Shown here: positions 40,395-49,671 of the stretch, piece after piece
Layout of the letters: every line of letters begins with the position of its first letter
How positions within the stretch are numbered: the first letter of the stretch is position 1
Source: Novosphingobium sp. SG751A
Lineage (GTDB): Bacteria; Pseudomonadota; Alphaproteobacteria; Sphingomonadales; Sphingomonadaceae
Reading direction: 5' to 3'
Assembly (NCBI RefSeq): GCF_013149295.1
Contig: NZ_JABGCB010000011.1
Coordinates: 124,001 to 188,000 of the forward strand
Length of the DNA: 64,000 nt
Made by a program: the position numbers and the translations under genes
Notes under the pieces: generated by a model
Told to the model about the DNA's origin: nothing
The model's database searches: none
The model's input: the letters and a program-made list of their open reading frames with translations, nothing else

Positions 40395-41159
40395 ATGCGC
40401 ATCCTCCTGACCAATGACGACGGGATTCACGCGCCCGGCCTCAAGGTTCTGGAAGCCATTGCGCGCACCCTTTCCGACGACATCTGGATCGTGGCGCCTT
40501 CCGAGGAGCAATCGGGGGCCGGACACAGCCTGACGCTGACGCGCCCGGTGCGGCTGCGCTGTCATGGCGAGCGCCGCTTTTCGGTCACCGGTACGCCCAC
40601 CGATTCGGTCACACTGGCCCTGCGCAAGGTCTTGCCCGAGGCGCCCGATCTGATCCTGTCGGGCGTCAATCGCGGCGCCAATCTGGGCGATGACGTAACC
40701 TATTCGGGCACGGTCTCGGCCGCGATGGAGGGGACGCTGGCGGGCATCCGCTCGATCGCGCTATCTCAGGTCTATTCCAAGGAAGGCGTGGGCGACGATG
40801 TCTCCTTCGACGCCGCCGAGCAATGGGGCGAGAAGGTGCTGCGCCCGTTGATCGACACGCCCTTTGCGCCGCGCACGCTGGTCAATGTCAATTTCCCGCC
40901 CCTGCGCGCCGGTGATGTTCAGGGCATCCGCGTCGTGCGCCAGGGCTTTCACGATTACGCCCGCGGATCGGTGGTCGAAAGCATCGACCCGCGCGGCTAT
41001 CCCTATTTCTGGTTCGGCCTGCACGGTATCGAACATACGCTGGGCCACCGCACCGATCTTGAGGCGATTGCCGACGGCTTCATCTCGGTCACCCCGCTTC
41101 AGCTCGATCTGACGCATGACGCCTCGCTGGCCGCGCTGGCCGGGCGGTTCGCTCAATGA
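40395..41159 (+). CDS. surE: 5'/3'-nucleotidase SurE
   Basis: The 254-residue protein shows the SurE signature MRILLTNDDG with the metal-binding Asp8-Asp9 pair, then SGVNRGANLGDDVTYSGTV holding the conserved Asn and Ser/Thr ligands. SurE hydrolyses nucleoside monophosphates and short polyphosphates and helps stationary-phase survival. Its stop overlaps the start of the LysM/M23 gene (ATGA), the same surE-nlpD neighbourhood seen in enterobacteria. Start and length are standard. Confidence 0.95.
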   Translation: MRILLTNDDGIHAPGLKVLEAIARTLSDDIWIVAPSEEQSGAGHSLTLTRPVRLRCHGERRFSVTGTPTDSVTLALRKVLPEAPDLILSGVNRGANLGDDVTYSGTVSAAMEGTLAGIRSIALSQVYSKEGVGDDVSFDAAEQWGEKVLRPLIDTPFAPRTLVNVNFPPLRAGDVQGIRVVRQGFHDYARGSVVESIDPRGYPYFWFGLHGIEHTLGHRTDLEAIADGFISVTPLQLDLTHDASLAALAGRFAQ

Positions 41160-42193
41160 GCAAAGCGCATTGGCGCATGGCCGCGCTGGTGGCGGGTTCG
41201 CTGATCATCGGCGCGCCCGGCGCTTGGGCGCAGACGGCCAAGAGCCGCCCCCGCGCCGAGGGCGATCTGCCCTCGCCGCTGCCGCTGGAGGAAGAGAGCG
41301 AGCATGTGGTGGTGCCGGGTGAAACGCTGGGTGGGATCGCGAACCGGGCCAAGGTGCCCAAGGTCCTGATCATCGAGGCCAACCACCTCAAGGCGCCCCA
41401 TTACGCCGTCCATGCCGGGCAAAAACTGTTTCTGCCGCGTACACGCCACCATGTGGTCAAGGCGGGCGAGACCGGTTTCGACATCGCCTATCGCTATGGC
41501 GTGTCCTATCCTTCAATCGCGGTGGCCAATGGGCTGGAACCCAATGCGCGGCTGCGTGAGGGACAGAAACTGCTGATCCCCACCGTGCTGAAGCCTGATG
41601 GCGCGGGCAAAGCGGATATGGCCAAGGCGGATGCGGGCAAGGCGGATCAGTCTGCCGATGAGGCCGCGCCCGAGAGCGAAGCCAAGACCGATGCCAAACC
41701 TCGCTTCCTTTGGCCGCTGGAAGGGCGGATGCGGCGCGGTTTCGTGGCCAAGAGCCGCGACATGGGCGGCGGCGATTTCCACAACGGGCTCGATATTGTC
41801 GCGCCCGAGGGCGAGGCTGTGCGCACCAGCGCGCCGGGCGAGGTGATCTTTGCCGGGCGCGAACCGGACAGTTTCGGCAATCTGGTGGTGATCGACCATG
41901 GCAAGGGATGGCAGACCGCCTATGGTTTCCTCTCGAAGCTGACGGTCAAGCGCGGCGACAGCGTCAAGGCGCATGAGCGGGTGGGCCTTGTCGGCCATTC
42001 GGGCCGGGCCACGCGCGACGAATTGCATTTCGAGATCCGCCGCAATGACGATCCGGTCAACCCGCTGCCGCTGCTGCCCCGCCGCGATGTGGCCAAGGGC
42101 GACAAGGCCGAAAAGCCCGCCAAAACCGAAAAGCCCGAAGATGGCAAGAAGGGCGAGGGCAAGACGCCTGCCGTGAACAAGCCCGCTCGATGA
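41156..42193 (+). CDS. NlpD-like LysM/M23 protein with degenerate active site
   Basis: The 345-residue exported protein has a signal peptide (about 1-25, ending GAWAQT), two LysM domains (about 51-94 and 97-142), an Ala/Lys-rich linker and an M23 (LytM) domain (about 184-310). The tail is Lys/Pro-rich. In M23 enzymes the zinc and catalytic residues are H-x3-D, a His in the YAH motif and H-x-H. Here FHNGLD is kept, but YAH reads YGF and H-x-H reads ELH. This matches EnvC/NlpD/DipM-type factors that activate amidases rather than cut peptidoglycan. Gene order with surE supports an NlpD-type role in cell separation. Confidence 0.85.
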   Translation: MSKAHWRMAALVAGSLIIGAPGAWAQTAKSRPRAEGDLPSPLPLEEESEHVVVPGETLGGIANRAKVPKVLIIEANHLKAPHYAVHAGQKLFLPRTRHHVVKAGETGFDIAYRYGVSYPSIAVANGLEPNARLREGQKLLIPTVLKPDGAGKADMAKADAGKADQSADEAAPESEAKTDAKPRFLWPLEGRMRRGFVAKSRDMGGGDFHNGLDIVAPEGEAVRTSAPGEVIFAGREPDSFGNLVVIDHGKGWQTAYGFLSKLTVKRGDSVKAHERVGLVGHSGRATRDELHFEIRRNDDPVNPLPLLPRRDVAKGDKAEKPAKTEKPEDGKKGEGKTPAVNKPAR

Positions 42194-42519
42194 GCCAGTC
42201 CCGTTTGGCCACCTATGGCACGCTGGCGCCGGGCAAGCCGAACCATCACCAACTGGCCGATCTGCCCGGTGTATGGCGGCGCGGGGCGGTGCGCGGGCAG
42301 CTGGTGGAACCGGCTGGGGGGCGGCTTTGGGCTATCCCGCGCTGGTGCCGGGGGATGAGGGCGAGGTGGCGGTCGATCTGTTCGAATCGCCCGCCCTGCC
42401 CGATCACTGGGCGCGCCTCGATGCGCTTGAGGGCGAGGGTTATGAACGCCGGACGATCATGGTCCGGGTCGATGGCGAGGAGATCCCCGCCTTCATCTAT
42501 GCCGCGCGCCAGGCCTTAG
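42190..42519 (+). pseudogene. Gamma-glutamylcyclotransferase-like gene with a frameshift
   Basis: The start overlaps the previous stop (ATGA). The first 40 codons read LATYGTLAPGKPNHHQLADL and on to RGQLVEPAG, the start of an AIG2/GGCT-like protein. After a run of six G at 42316-42321 the homology continues one frame back: LGYPALVPGDEGEVAVDLFE, then HWARLDALEGEGYERRT, ending near IPAFIYAARQA. One extra G in the run would join the halves. Cause unknown: a real mutation, slippage or a sequencing error. If joined, the frame has no stop until 42665, overlapping the convergent gene, so its true 3' end is unclear. Confidence 0.75.
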
Positions 42520-42875
42520 GCCATCGCCCAGAACACCGTGCCCATCGCCATGAAGGCGACCAGAACATAGGTCGCATCCGCCCATGCTTCGCGCCCGCGC
42601 AGGGCATGGCGGCTGTACAGAACAACCCCGATCGGGATTACGATAGCCAGAGCCCAACCGCCTGACATCATCCAGTAAAGCTTTGGCTTTGCCGCCAGCG
42701 CTTCTGCGCCGAGCCGCGCAAAATTATGCCCGATCAGCGCGGCTGGAAAGAGCATGGCCAGAAAGCTGCGCGGCGCGGGCATCTGTCGCACTCGCCAAAG
42801 GCCATAGCACGGATAGGCCAGCAAGCCCGCCACCAGCGCCGACACCACCACCGCCATCCAGTTTACCGGACCCAT
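42516..42875 (-). CDS. DUF1761-like small membrane protein
   Basis: The 119-residue protein has four likely membrane helices. It begins [19 protein letters not shown], typical of DUF1761, and continues with [39 protein letters not shown] and [20 protein letters not shown] 42875 follows AAGGAAAG. Function is unknown. It converges on the frameshifted cyclotransferase gene and is divergent from rimO. Confidence 0.75.
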   Translation of the reverse strand: MGPVNWMAVVVSALVAGLLAYPCYGLWRVRQMPAPRSFLAMLFPAALIGHNFARLGAEALAAKPKLYWMMSGGWALAIVIPIGVVLYSRHALRGREAWADATYVLVAFMAMGTVFWAMA

Positions 42876-42949
42876 CAACTTTCCTTCTTTGCACGGTCGG
42901 ATTCGCCGCAACTGGCCTTATTCGCCATTTTAGAGTAGGGGCGCAGCCC

Positions 42950-44332
42950 ATGAGTGACAAGCTGACAAAAATTCCCGAATCTCCCAAGGTTGGCATGGTC
43001 AGCCTCGGCTGCCCCAAGGCGCTGGTCGACAGCGAACGCATCCTGACCCGCCTGCGTGCCGATGGCTATGCGTTTGCGCCCGATTATGTCGGGGCGGACG
43101 TGGTGCTGGTCAACACCTGCGGCTTTCTCGATTCGGCCAAGGAGGAATCTCTGGCTGCAATCGGCGAGGCGATTGCCGAAAATGGCCGCGTGATCGTGAC
43201 CGGCTGTATGGGCAATGAGGCCGAGGTGATCCGCGCGCGTTTTCCCGATGTGCTGGCCGTGACCGGCGCGCATCAGTATGAACAGGTGGTCGATGCCGTG
43301 CACGAGGCCGCCCCGCCCACGCGCGGGCCTTTCGTCGATCTGATCCCAGCCGGCGCCGATGGCGAAGTCAAGCTGACCCCGCGCCACTATTCCTATCTCA
43401 AGATTTCAGAGGGTTGCAACCATTCCTGCTCCTTCTGCATCATCCCGCAACTGCGCGGCAAACTGGCCAGCCGCCGCATCGACGCGGTGCTGCGCGAGGC
43501 TGAAAAGCTGGTGGCCGCGGGGACCAAGGAACTGCTGGTCATCTCGCAGGACACCTCGGCCTATGGCGTGGATATTCGCCATGAAAGCCGCACGTGGAAG
43601 GACCGCGAGGTCCGCGCCCACATGACCGATCTGGCCCGCGAACTGGGGCAGCTTCGCACCCCCGAGGGCGAGGCCCCGTGGGTGCGTCTGCATTATGTCT
43701 ATCCCTATCCGCATGTCGATGATGTCATCCCGCTGATGGCGCAGGGGCTGATCACGCCCTATCTCGACATTCCCTTCCAGCACGCCGCGCCCAATGTGCT
43801 GCGCGCGATGAAGCGTCCCGCCAACGAAGCGCGGGTTCTCGAACGCATCAAGAAGTGGCGCGAGATCTGCCCCGATCTGGCGATTCGCTCGTCCTTCGTG
43901 GTCGGCTTCCCCGGCGAGACGGAGGAGGATTTCCAATATCTGCTCGACTGGCTGGACGAAGCGCAATTGGACCGTGTGGGCGCTTTCCGATTTGAGCCGG
44001 TTGAGGGCGCCACCGCCAATGACCTGCCCGGCGCGGTGCCCGAAGCGGTCAAGGAGGAGCGTTTCGCCCGCCTGATGGAAAAGACCGAGGCGATCAGCGC
44101 CGCGCGGCTTCAGGCCAAGGTGGGCCGCGTGATTCGCGTCATCATCGACGAAGTGGGCGAACCCGACGAAGACGGCGACATGGGCGCCACCGGCCGCAGC
44201 CAGGCCGATGCCCCAGAGATCGACGGACAGGTGCTTTTGCGCGATGTGCCGCAGGATCTGAAGTCGGGCGACATCGTTGATGTTCTGATCGAAGATGCTG
44301 ATGCGCATGACCTTTTTGGGGTGATTGCATAG
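42950..44332 (+). CDS. rimO: Ribosomal protein S12 methylthiotransferase RimO
   Basis: The 460-residue radical-SAM enzyme adds a methylthio group to an Asp of ribosomal protein S12. The N-terminal domain has cluster cysteines in [22 protein letters not shown] and TGCMGNE. The radical-SAM motif is [13 protein letters not shown]-terminal TRAM domain ends the protein. ATG 42950 gives the normal [20 protein letters not shown] start; longer in-frame starts reach into the neighbouring gene. A strong terminator stands about 120 bases downstream. Confidence 0.95.
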   Translation: MSDKLTKIPESPKVGMVSLGCPKALVDSERILTRLRADGYAFAPDYVGADVVLVNTCGFLDSAKEESLAAIGEAIAENGRVIVTGCMGNEAEVIRARFPDVLAVTGAHQYEQVVDAVHEAAPPTRGPFVDLIPAGADGEVKLTPRHYSYLKISEGCNHSCSFCIIPQLRGKLASRRIDAVLREAEKLVAAGTKELLVISQDTSAYGVDIRHESRTWKDREVRAHMTDLARELGQLRTPEGEAPWVRLHYVYPYPHVDDVIPLMAQGLITPYLDIPFQHAAPNVLRAMKRPANEARVLERIKKWREICPDLAIRSSFVVGFPGETEEDFQYLLDWLDEAQLDRVGAFRFEPVEGATANDLPGAVPEAVKEERFARLMEKTEAISAARLQAKVGRVIRVIIDEVGEPDEDGDMGATGRSQADAPEIDGQVLLRDVPQDLKSGDIVDVLIEDADAHDLFGVIA

Positions 44333-44452
44333 CAGTCAACTGTTTCGTTGCACTTTATGCAATCATATACGCAGTTTTCGCAATTGCAATAGTCAGCGTT
44401 GTCAGGCTTAAGGAGCGGGCCTTTTAGGCATCCTCTCCCAAAACTTCCAAAG

Positions 44453-44476
44453 CCCGGCTCCGGCCGGGTTTTTTTT
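44453..44476 (+). terminator. Rho-independent terminator downstream of rimO
   Basis: CCCGGC, a TCCG loop and GCCGGG are followed by eight T (44469-44476). It is the clearest intrinsic terminator in the window. It lies 120 bases beyond the rimO stop, leaving an AT-rich stretch between. Confidence 0.88.
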
Positions 44477-44577
44477 GCCCGCAATCCGTAGCCCTCATTG
44501 GATTCTGGCAAGATTTGCACAGTTTTGCCCTTTTTCCCGCCTTGCCGCGCCGTGCCAGTCTGCTTACCCCTGTGGAC

Positions 44578-45354
44578 ATGGATGAATCAGCTTCTCCCTC
44601 GCCCCGCATCTTCACCGCTGCGCTGGTGGTGATTGGCGACGAAATCCTTTCCGGCCGCACGCAGGACAAGAATATTGCCCAAATCGCGAGCTGGTTGGGG
44701 GTTCAGGGCATCCGCCTGCGCGAAGTACGCGTGGTGGCCGACGATACGGACGCGATTGTCGAGGCGGTCAACAGCTTGCGCGTGCGCAACGACTATCTCT
44801 TCACCACCGGCGGCATCGGCCCGACGCATGATGACATCACGGTGGATGCGATTGCGCAGGCTCTGGGCGTACCGGTGGTGGTCCACCCCGAGGCGCGCCA
44901 GATTCTGGCTGATTACTATGCCTCGCGCGGCAGCGAATTGACCGAGATGCGCCTGCGCATGGCCCGCGTTCCCGAGGGGGCGGGGCTCATTCCCAACCGC
45001 TATTCGGGCGCACCTGGCATCCATTGGGGCAATATTTATATCATGGCGGGCGTGCCGATGATTACGGCGGGCATGCTTGATGCGCTCACCGGATCGCTGG
45101 AGGGCGGCCTGCCGGTGCTGGCCGAAACGGTCGGCTGCTGGGTAGGCGAGAGCGAGGTGGTGCAATTGCTGGCCCAGACTGAAAAGGACCATGTGGGCGT
45201 CTCGATCGGCTCCTATCCCTTTTTTCGCGATGGGCGCACGGGCTCGAATTTCGTGATCCGGTCGACCGATGCCGAGCAACTGGCCGCCTGCGTCACGGCT
45301 CTGTCGGCGGCGCTGGAGGCGATGGGGCGCGATCCGGTGCTGGGCGGGATCTGA
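44578..45354 (+). CDS. CinA N-terminal-type molybdopterin-binding protein
   Basis: The 258-residue protein has a MoaB/MogA-like domain: VIGDEILSGRTQDKN near residues 18-32 and FTTGGIGPTHDDIT near 80-93. No C-terminal nicotinamide-nucleotide amidase domain follows. This is the stand-alone competence/damage-inducible protein A-like form common in alphaproteobacteria, whose precise reaction is uncertain. ATG 44578 begins just before the conserved domain. Its stop shares a base with the next ATG (TGATG), which indicates coupling. Confidence 0.85.
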   Translation: MDESASPSPRIFTAALVVIGDEILSGRTQDKNIAQIASWLGVQGIRLREVRVVADDTDAIVEAVNSLRVRNDYLFTTGGIGPTHDDITVDAIAQALGVPVVVHPEARQILADYYASRGSELTEMRLRMARVPEGAGLIPNRYSGAPGIHWGNIYIMAGVPMITAGMLDALTGSLEGGLPVLAETVGCWVGESEVVQLLAQTEKDHVGVSIGSYPFFRDGRTGSNFVIRSTDAEQLAACVTALSAALEAMGRDPVLGGI

Positions 45355-45872
45355 TGCTTCTGGCGCTGCTGCTGGCCCATGCCGGGGCGCTTTCGGCGTT
45401 TGAGGCCACACTGTCCGCGCAGGACAGCGCGACCGCCGCGCTGGGCCAATGGTGCGGCGCGCAGCATCTGGCCGATCCGGCGCGGATAACAGCCGCGCAG
45501 GTCAAGGGCGAGGACACCATGCCACCGCCCGATCTGGACGAGACGCTCAAGCTGCCAGAGGATCAGGAACCGGCCTATCGCCATGTTCGCCTGTCCTGCG
45601 GCGCCAAGGTTCTGTCCGAGGCGCATAATTGGTATGCGCGCCAAAGGCTGACCCCGGCGATGAACCAGACGCTGGACACCACCGACACACCTTTTGGCAA
45701 GGTGGCGGGCCCGCTGGGCTTTACCCGCGAAAGGCTGGGGGCGGTGCGCGGGGCGGCGCCCGGTTGCCCGCGTGATACCGTGCTGTCGCATCGCGCGCTG
45801 CTGCGCCTGCCCGATGGTTCGCCGCTGGCGCTGGTGCTCGAATGCTATACGCCTGCGGTAATCGGTAAATAG
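45354..45872 (+). CDS. Putative exported protein, possibly chorismate-lyase-fold
   Basis: I cannot name this 172-residue protein firmly. The N-terminus MLLALLLAHAGALSAFEA looks like a short signal peptide. The segments LSEAHNWYARQRLTPAMNQTL, TDTPFGKV and LLRLPDGSPLALVLECYTP resemble a chorismate lyase/UTRA-type fold. Three cysteines (C34, C82 and one near 142) could form disulfides in the periplasm. It is translationally coupled to the CinA-type gene by TGATG. The fold assignment is tentative. Confidence 0.6.
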   Translation: MLLALLLAHAGALSAFEATLSAQDSATAALGQWCGAQHLADPARITAAQVKGEDTMPPPDLDETLKLPEDQEPAYRHVRLSCGAKVLSEAHNWYARQRLTPAMNQTLDTTDTPFGKVAGPLGFTRERLGAVRGAAPGCPRDTVLSHRALLRLPDGSPLALVLECYTPAVIGK

Positions 45873-45913
45873 CGCAGCTTGCAGAATTGTCCTTTCCCGC
45901 TTACCTTTAGCTG

Positions 45914-46474
45914 ATGATTGAAGCGCAATCCCTTGCCGGACGCCTGCTGCTGGCCATGCCCGGCATGCCTGATCCGCGCTTTGAAGAAGCGGTGCTGGCG
46001 CTGTGCATGCATGACAAGGATGGCGCGCTGGGCATTGGCGTGGGCCAGGTGCTCGAAGGCGTCACGCTGCACAATCTGCTCGATGATCTCAATATTCCGA
46101 CCGGGATGGCCCCCGATTGCGAAGTGCATCACGGCGGCCCGGTCGAGCCCCAACGCGGCTTTGTCCTGCACAGCCCAGACTGGAAGGGCGAAGGCACGCT
46201 GCTGGTCAGCGATCAGTGGAGCCTGACGGGCAGCCGCGACATTCTGGCCGCGATTGCCGAAGGGCGCGGACCGGCGCGCTGGCTGGTCGCGCTGGGTTAT
46301 GCCGGATGGGGCGAGGCGCAGTTGGACGCCGAAATGCGCCAGCATGGCTGGTATGCCGCCGAAGGGCGCGGCGCGATCCTGTTCAACCATCCGGTTGAGG
46401 CGCGATGGAGCGCGGCATGGCGGGCCGAGGGGATCGACCCAGCCCATCTGACCAATGTCACCGGGCAGGCATAG
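45914..46474 (+). CDS. YqgE/AlgH-family protein
   Basis: The 186-residue protein matches UPF0301 (YqgE/AlgH): SLAGRLLLAMPGMPDPRFEE at the start, then a GPVEPQRGFVLHS block, and LGYAGWGEAQLDAEM in the second half. The family is widespread and structurally known but has no agreed biochemical function. Start and length are standard. It lies in the same direction as its neighbours with short gaps. Confidence 0.93.
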   Translation: MIEAQSLAGRLLLAMPGMPDPRFEEAVLALCMHDKDGALGIGVGQVLEGVTLHNLLDDLNIPTGMAPDCEVHHGGPVEPQRGFVLHSPDWKGEGTLLVSDQWSLTGSRDILAAIAEGRGPARWLVALGYAGWGEAQLDAEMRQHGWYAAEGRGAILFNHPVEARWSAAWRAEGIDPAHLTNVTGQA

Positions 46475-46539
46475 GGTTTGCGCCTTGCGTCAACCGTGTT
46501 ATATTCATAATACACGAGATCTGAGCAAAGAGGATAGTC

Positions 46540-47736
46540 ATGGCGAGCACGCTTGAAAGCCCGGCAATCACGCTGACCCCGCCCGATCCGGTGCCGGTGG
46601 TGGCGCCTGCGCAGGCCGCGGGCCTTGTCCCGCTGGCCGCCGAACAGAAGAGCAAGCTGGATGAAAAGGTCGACAGCTTCATCGCCGATCTGATCGCGCA
46701 GGACACCAATTCGCCCGAATTCGGCAAGCGTGTGGACCAGTTGACCAGCATGGGCCGCAAGGAAATCGCGGCGGCCTCGGGCATGTCGAACCGCTTTCTC
46801 GACCGGCCTGTGCGCGCGATGGACAAGGATCAGGGCGTGGGCGCCAATCTGATCGAATTGCGCCGCACGGTCGAGGCGCTCGATCCGGCCAAGGCGGGCA
46901 AATTGTCGCCGGGCAAGAAGCTGTTCGGCCTCATCCCCTTTGGCAATTCGATGCAGAAATACTTCGACGGCTATGTGTCGAGCCAGGGCCATATCAAGGC
47001 GATCCTCGACAAGCTGGCCAGCGGCAAGGACGAGCTGTTGATGGACAATGCCGCCATCGACGTCGAGCGCGCCAAGCTGTGGGAGGCGATGGGAAATCTG
47101 GAACAGATGATCCATATCTCCAAGAAGCTGGACGAGAAGATCGAGGACAAGGCGGGCGACCTGGACGCCACCGATCCGGCCAAGGCCAAGGCTTTGCGCG
47201 AATCCGCCCTGTTCTACACGCGCCAGCGCACGCAGGATCTGCTCACGCAAATGGCCGTGACGGTGCAGGGCTATCTGGCGCTCGATCTGGTCAAGAAGAA
47301 CAATGTCGAACTGGTCAAGGGCGTGGACCGCGCCGGCACGACCACGGTGGCGGCGTTGCGCACGGCGGTGACCGTGGCGCAGGCGATGACCAACCAGCGC
47401 CTTGTGCTGCAACAAATCACGGCGCTCAATGAAACCACCGCCAATATCATCGATTCGACCAGCACCCTGCTGAAAGAACAGACCGGCCAGATCCACCAGC
47501 AGGCCGCCGCCAGCACGATCCCCGTCGAAACCCTGCAACGCGCGTTCCAGAACATCTATGACACGATGGACACGATCGACACGTTCAAGGTGAAGGCGCT
47601 CGATTCGATGAAGCAGACCGTCAACACGCTGTCGGCCGAGGTCGAAAAGTCGAAGGGCTATATCGCCCGCGCGCAGGGCCAGTCCTCGGCGCAGGTGGCC
47701 CATGACGGCCCCTCGCTGCTCAGCCTTGAAGGATAA
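46540..47736 (+). CDS. TelA-family toxic-anion resistance protein
   Basis: The 398-residue, largely helical cytoplasmic protein matches TelA/YaaN: IPFGNSMQKYFDGYVSSQGHIKAI around 130-153, an acidic coiled-coil middle (about 170-225) and LVKKNNVELVKGVDRAGTTT around 250-269. TelA was named for tellurite resistance, but homologues broadly affect cell-envelope stress tolerance. GAGGATAG precedes the ATG. The next gene starts 2 bases after the stop and is an XpaC-like partner, a conserved pairing. Confidence 0.9.
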   Translation: MASTLESPAITLTPPDPVPVVAPAQAAGLVPLAAEQKSKLDEKVDSFIADLIAQDTNSPEFGKRVDQLTSMGRKEIAAASGMSNRFLDRPVRAMDKDQGVGANLIELRRTVEALDPAKAGKLSPGKKLFGLIPFGNSMQKYFDGYVSSQGHIKAILDKLASGKDELLMDNAAIDVERAKLWEAMGNLEQMIHISKKLDEKIEDKAGDLDATDPAKAKALRESALFYTRQRTQDLLTQMAVTVQGYLALDLVKKNNVELVKGVDRAGTTTVAALRTAVTVAQAMTNQRLVLQQITALNETTANIIDSTSTLLKEQTGQIHQQAAASTIPVETLQRAFQNIYDTMDTIDTFKVKALDSMKQTVNTLSAEVEKSKGYIARAQGQSSAQVAHDGPSLLSLEG

Positions 47737-47738
47737 GC

Positions 47739-48506
47739 ATGGCCGCCAATAGCAATAATGGCGGTTCCGCCCATAACAGCGACGCCATTCTGGCCGCCGC
47801 ACGCGCCTCGCTCAACGATCAGCGGGCGGGCGGGCGGCGCATCGCCACGGGCAAGCCCATCGGCCAGCGTTCGGCCGCGCTGCGCCGCAGCGGGCAAAAG
47901 CGCAAGGCCGCCGCGCTGGTGCTCAGTATGGTGGTGGCGATCATGCTGGTCAATCTGGTGATCGGCCTGCTCTCCGGCATTGTGCATCTGCTGGGCTGGC
48001 TGTCCTATGGCGCGGTGGCGGCGGTGCTGGTGGCGGTGATCTGGATGCTGATGCGCAACCGCGCGGTGCCTGTGCCCAGCCTTGAAACGCTGCGCGCCGC
48101 GCCTGCGCGCCAGTTGGTGGGGCAAACGCAGGTCTGGCTGGAAGCGCAGCGGGCCGCCCTGCCCGCCCCGGCGCTCGATCTGGTCGGGCGGATCGGCGGA
48201 CAACTGGATGGGCTGGCGCTGCAGCTTGACCGGGTGGATGAAAATGCGCCCGCCGTGGGGCAGGTCCGGCAATTGGTGGGCGAACATCTGCCCGCACTGG
48301 TCAACGCCTATACCGCTGTGCCGCCTTCGCTGCGCGGACAGGCCCATGCCGGCAGCAGCCCGGATCAGCAATTGAGCGAGAGCCTGACCCGGCTGAGCGG
48401 GGAGCTGGACAGCGTGACGCGCCAACTGGCCGAGGGCAAGCTGGACGCGCTGGCGATCCAGAACCGGTTTATCGATTATAAATATGGCGATACGCCAGAA
48501 GGTTAA
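47739..48506 (+). CDS. XpaC-like membrane protein, TelA partner
   Basis: The 255-residue protein has a basic Ser/Gly-rich N-terminus, two membrane helices close together (about 58-81 and 86-105: ALVLSMVVAIMLVNLVIGLL; WLSYGAVAAVLVAVIWMLM) and a helical cytoplasmic C-terminus ending FIDYKYGD. It resembles XpaC, which is co-encoded with TelA homologues in many bacteria. GAAGGA for its start lies inside the end of telA. Its 3' end overlaps the convergent gene by 4 bases. Confidence 0.72.
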   Translation: MAANSNNGGSAHNSDAILAAARASLNDQRAGGRRIATGKPIGQRSAALRRSGQKRKAAALVLSMVVAIMLVNLVIGLLSGIVHLLGWLSYGAVAAVLVAVIWMLMRNRAVPVPSLETLRAAPARQLVGQTQVWLEAQRAALPAPALDLVGRIGGQLDGLALQLDRVDENAPAVGQVRQLVGEHLPALVNAYTAVPPSLRGQAHAGSSPDQQLSESLTRLSGELDSVTRQLAEGKLDALAIQNRFIDYKYGDTPEG

Positions 48507-48829
48507 TCCCGGCGCGCGCTCAGCCAGGGCAACCAACGCAGCGCCGCAAACAGCACGAAGGGCCAGAACCAAGTGGCGAGCATATCGCCCTTGGTGTCTT
48601 GCCATGACCAGAGCGTGCGAAAGAAATAATCGTAGAGCTCATTAAGGGTCTCTGCCGCGATCACCGCGATCAGCGGCCAGCGCGAGGCCAAAGGCCGCCG
48701 CAGCACCACCCCCGCCGCCAGCCAGATCGCCAGACCGACATAGGTGTGGACGATCTTGTCGGCCTGCGTGGGCGCGAAAGTGTCCACGATCCAGTCCATC
48801 AGGCGGCCATAATCAGCGATATGCAGCAT
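48503..48829 (-). CDS. Small membrane protein (VanZ-like)
   Basis: The 108-residue protein has three likely membrane helices (KIVHTYVGLAIWLAAGVVL; WPLIAVIAAETLNELYDYFF; MLATWFWPFVLFAALRWL). Conserved-looking features are D24-K25 before the first helix and E-x-x-N-E-x-x-D in the second, a pattern seen in VanZ-like proteins. AAGG precedes the ATG. Function is unknown. Confidence 0.65.
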   Translation of the reverse strand: MLHIADYGRLMDWIVDTFAPTQADKIVHTYVGLAIWLAAGVVLRRPLASRWPLIAVIAAETLNELYDYFFRTLWSWQDTKGDMLATWFWPFVLFAALRWLPWLSARRD

Positions 48830-48885
48830 GAGCCTTCTATGCTGCGCCGCACAACGGACGTCCAGTCAATTCTGGCCCGTAAAGG

Positions 48886-48919
48886 AAAAGGGCCGGAAAA
48901 GGTTTCCCCTTCCCGACCC
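48886..48919 (-). terminator. Terminator of the rplK-rplA operon
   Basis: On the minus strand GGGTCGGGAAGG pairs with CCTTTTCCGGCCC (some G-T pairs) and TTTTCC follows. It lies about 50 bases beyond the rplA stop. Confidence 0.7.
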
Positions 48920-48966
48920 TTGCTTCCCGTCCGTCCTAAGACGAAGCAGATCAGCCGTCGATGGAA

Positions 48967-49668
48967 TTAACCACCGTGAACTTCGGCCAGATCCACCTTG
49001 ATGCCCGGACCCTGCGAGGTCGACAGGCCGATCTTACGGACATACTTGCCCTTGGCGCCAGCCGGCTTCGCCTTGACGATGGCGTCAACGAAAGCGTCGA
49101 AGTTGGCGCGCAGAGCTTCGTCCGAGAACGAGAGCTTGCCGATGCCGCCGTGGATGATACCGGCCTTTTCGACGCGGAATTCGATCTGACCGCCCTTGGC
49201 AGCCTTGACCGCTTCAGCAACGTTCGGTGTCACGGTGCCCAGCTTGGGGTTCGGCATCAGGCCCTTGGGACCCAGCAGCTTGCCCAGACGGCCCACGATG
49301 CCCATCATGTCGGGCGTGGCGATCACGCGACCGTAGTCGAGATTGCCAGCCTGCATGTCTTCGAGCAGGTCTTCAGCGCCAACGCGATCGGCACCAGCAG
49401 CCAGAGCCGCTTCAGCCTTGTCGCCACGTGCGAACACGGCGACCTTCACGTCCTTGCCGGTACCCGAGGGCAGCGTGACCATCCCGCGGACCATCTGGTC
49501 GGCGTGGCGGGGGTCAACGCCCAGGTTCAGCGAGATTTCGAGCGTTTCGTCATACTTGGCGCTCTTGAGTTCGCGCAGCAGCGCGATGGCATCGTTGATG
49601 CCGTGCAGATTCTGGTTGTCGCCCAGCTTTTCGACGAGCGACTTCTGCTTCTTGGTCAGCTTGGCCAT
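48967..49668 (-). CDS. rplA: 50S ribosomal protein L1
   Basis: The 233-residue protein carries the L1 signature around [15 protein letters not shown] and the typical N-terminus [16 protein letters not shown]1 forms the mobile stalk near the E site and in many bacteria represses its own operon by binding the L11 leader. It starts 3 bases after the rplK stop. A terminator follows, so no rplJ-rplL-rpoB continues from here. Confidence 0.97.
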   Translation of the reverse strand: MAKLTKKQKSLVEKLGDNQNLHGINDAIALLRELKSAKYDETLEISLNLGVDPRHADQMVRGMVTLPSGTGKDVKVAVFARGDKAEAALAAGADRVGAEDLLEDMQAGNLDYGRVIATPDMMGIVGRLGKLLGPKGLMPNPKLGTVTPNVAEAVKAAKGGQIEFRVEKAGIIHGGIGKLSFSDEALRANFDAFVDAIVKAKPAGAKGKYVRKIGLSTSQGPGIKVDLAEVHGG

Positions 49669-49671
49669 GTC

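Noticed and set aside
46297..47802. A 501-residue minus-strand frame opposite telA
   Set aside because: It is His/Arg-rich with no domain pattern; telA and its partner explain the region.
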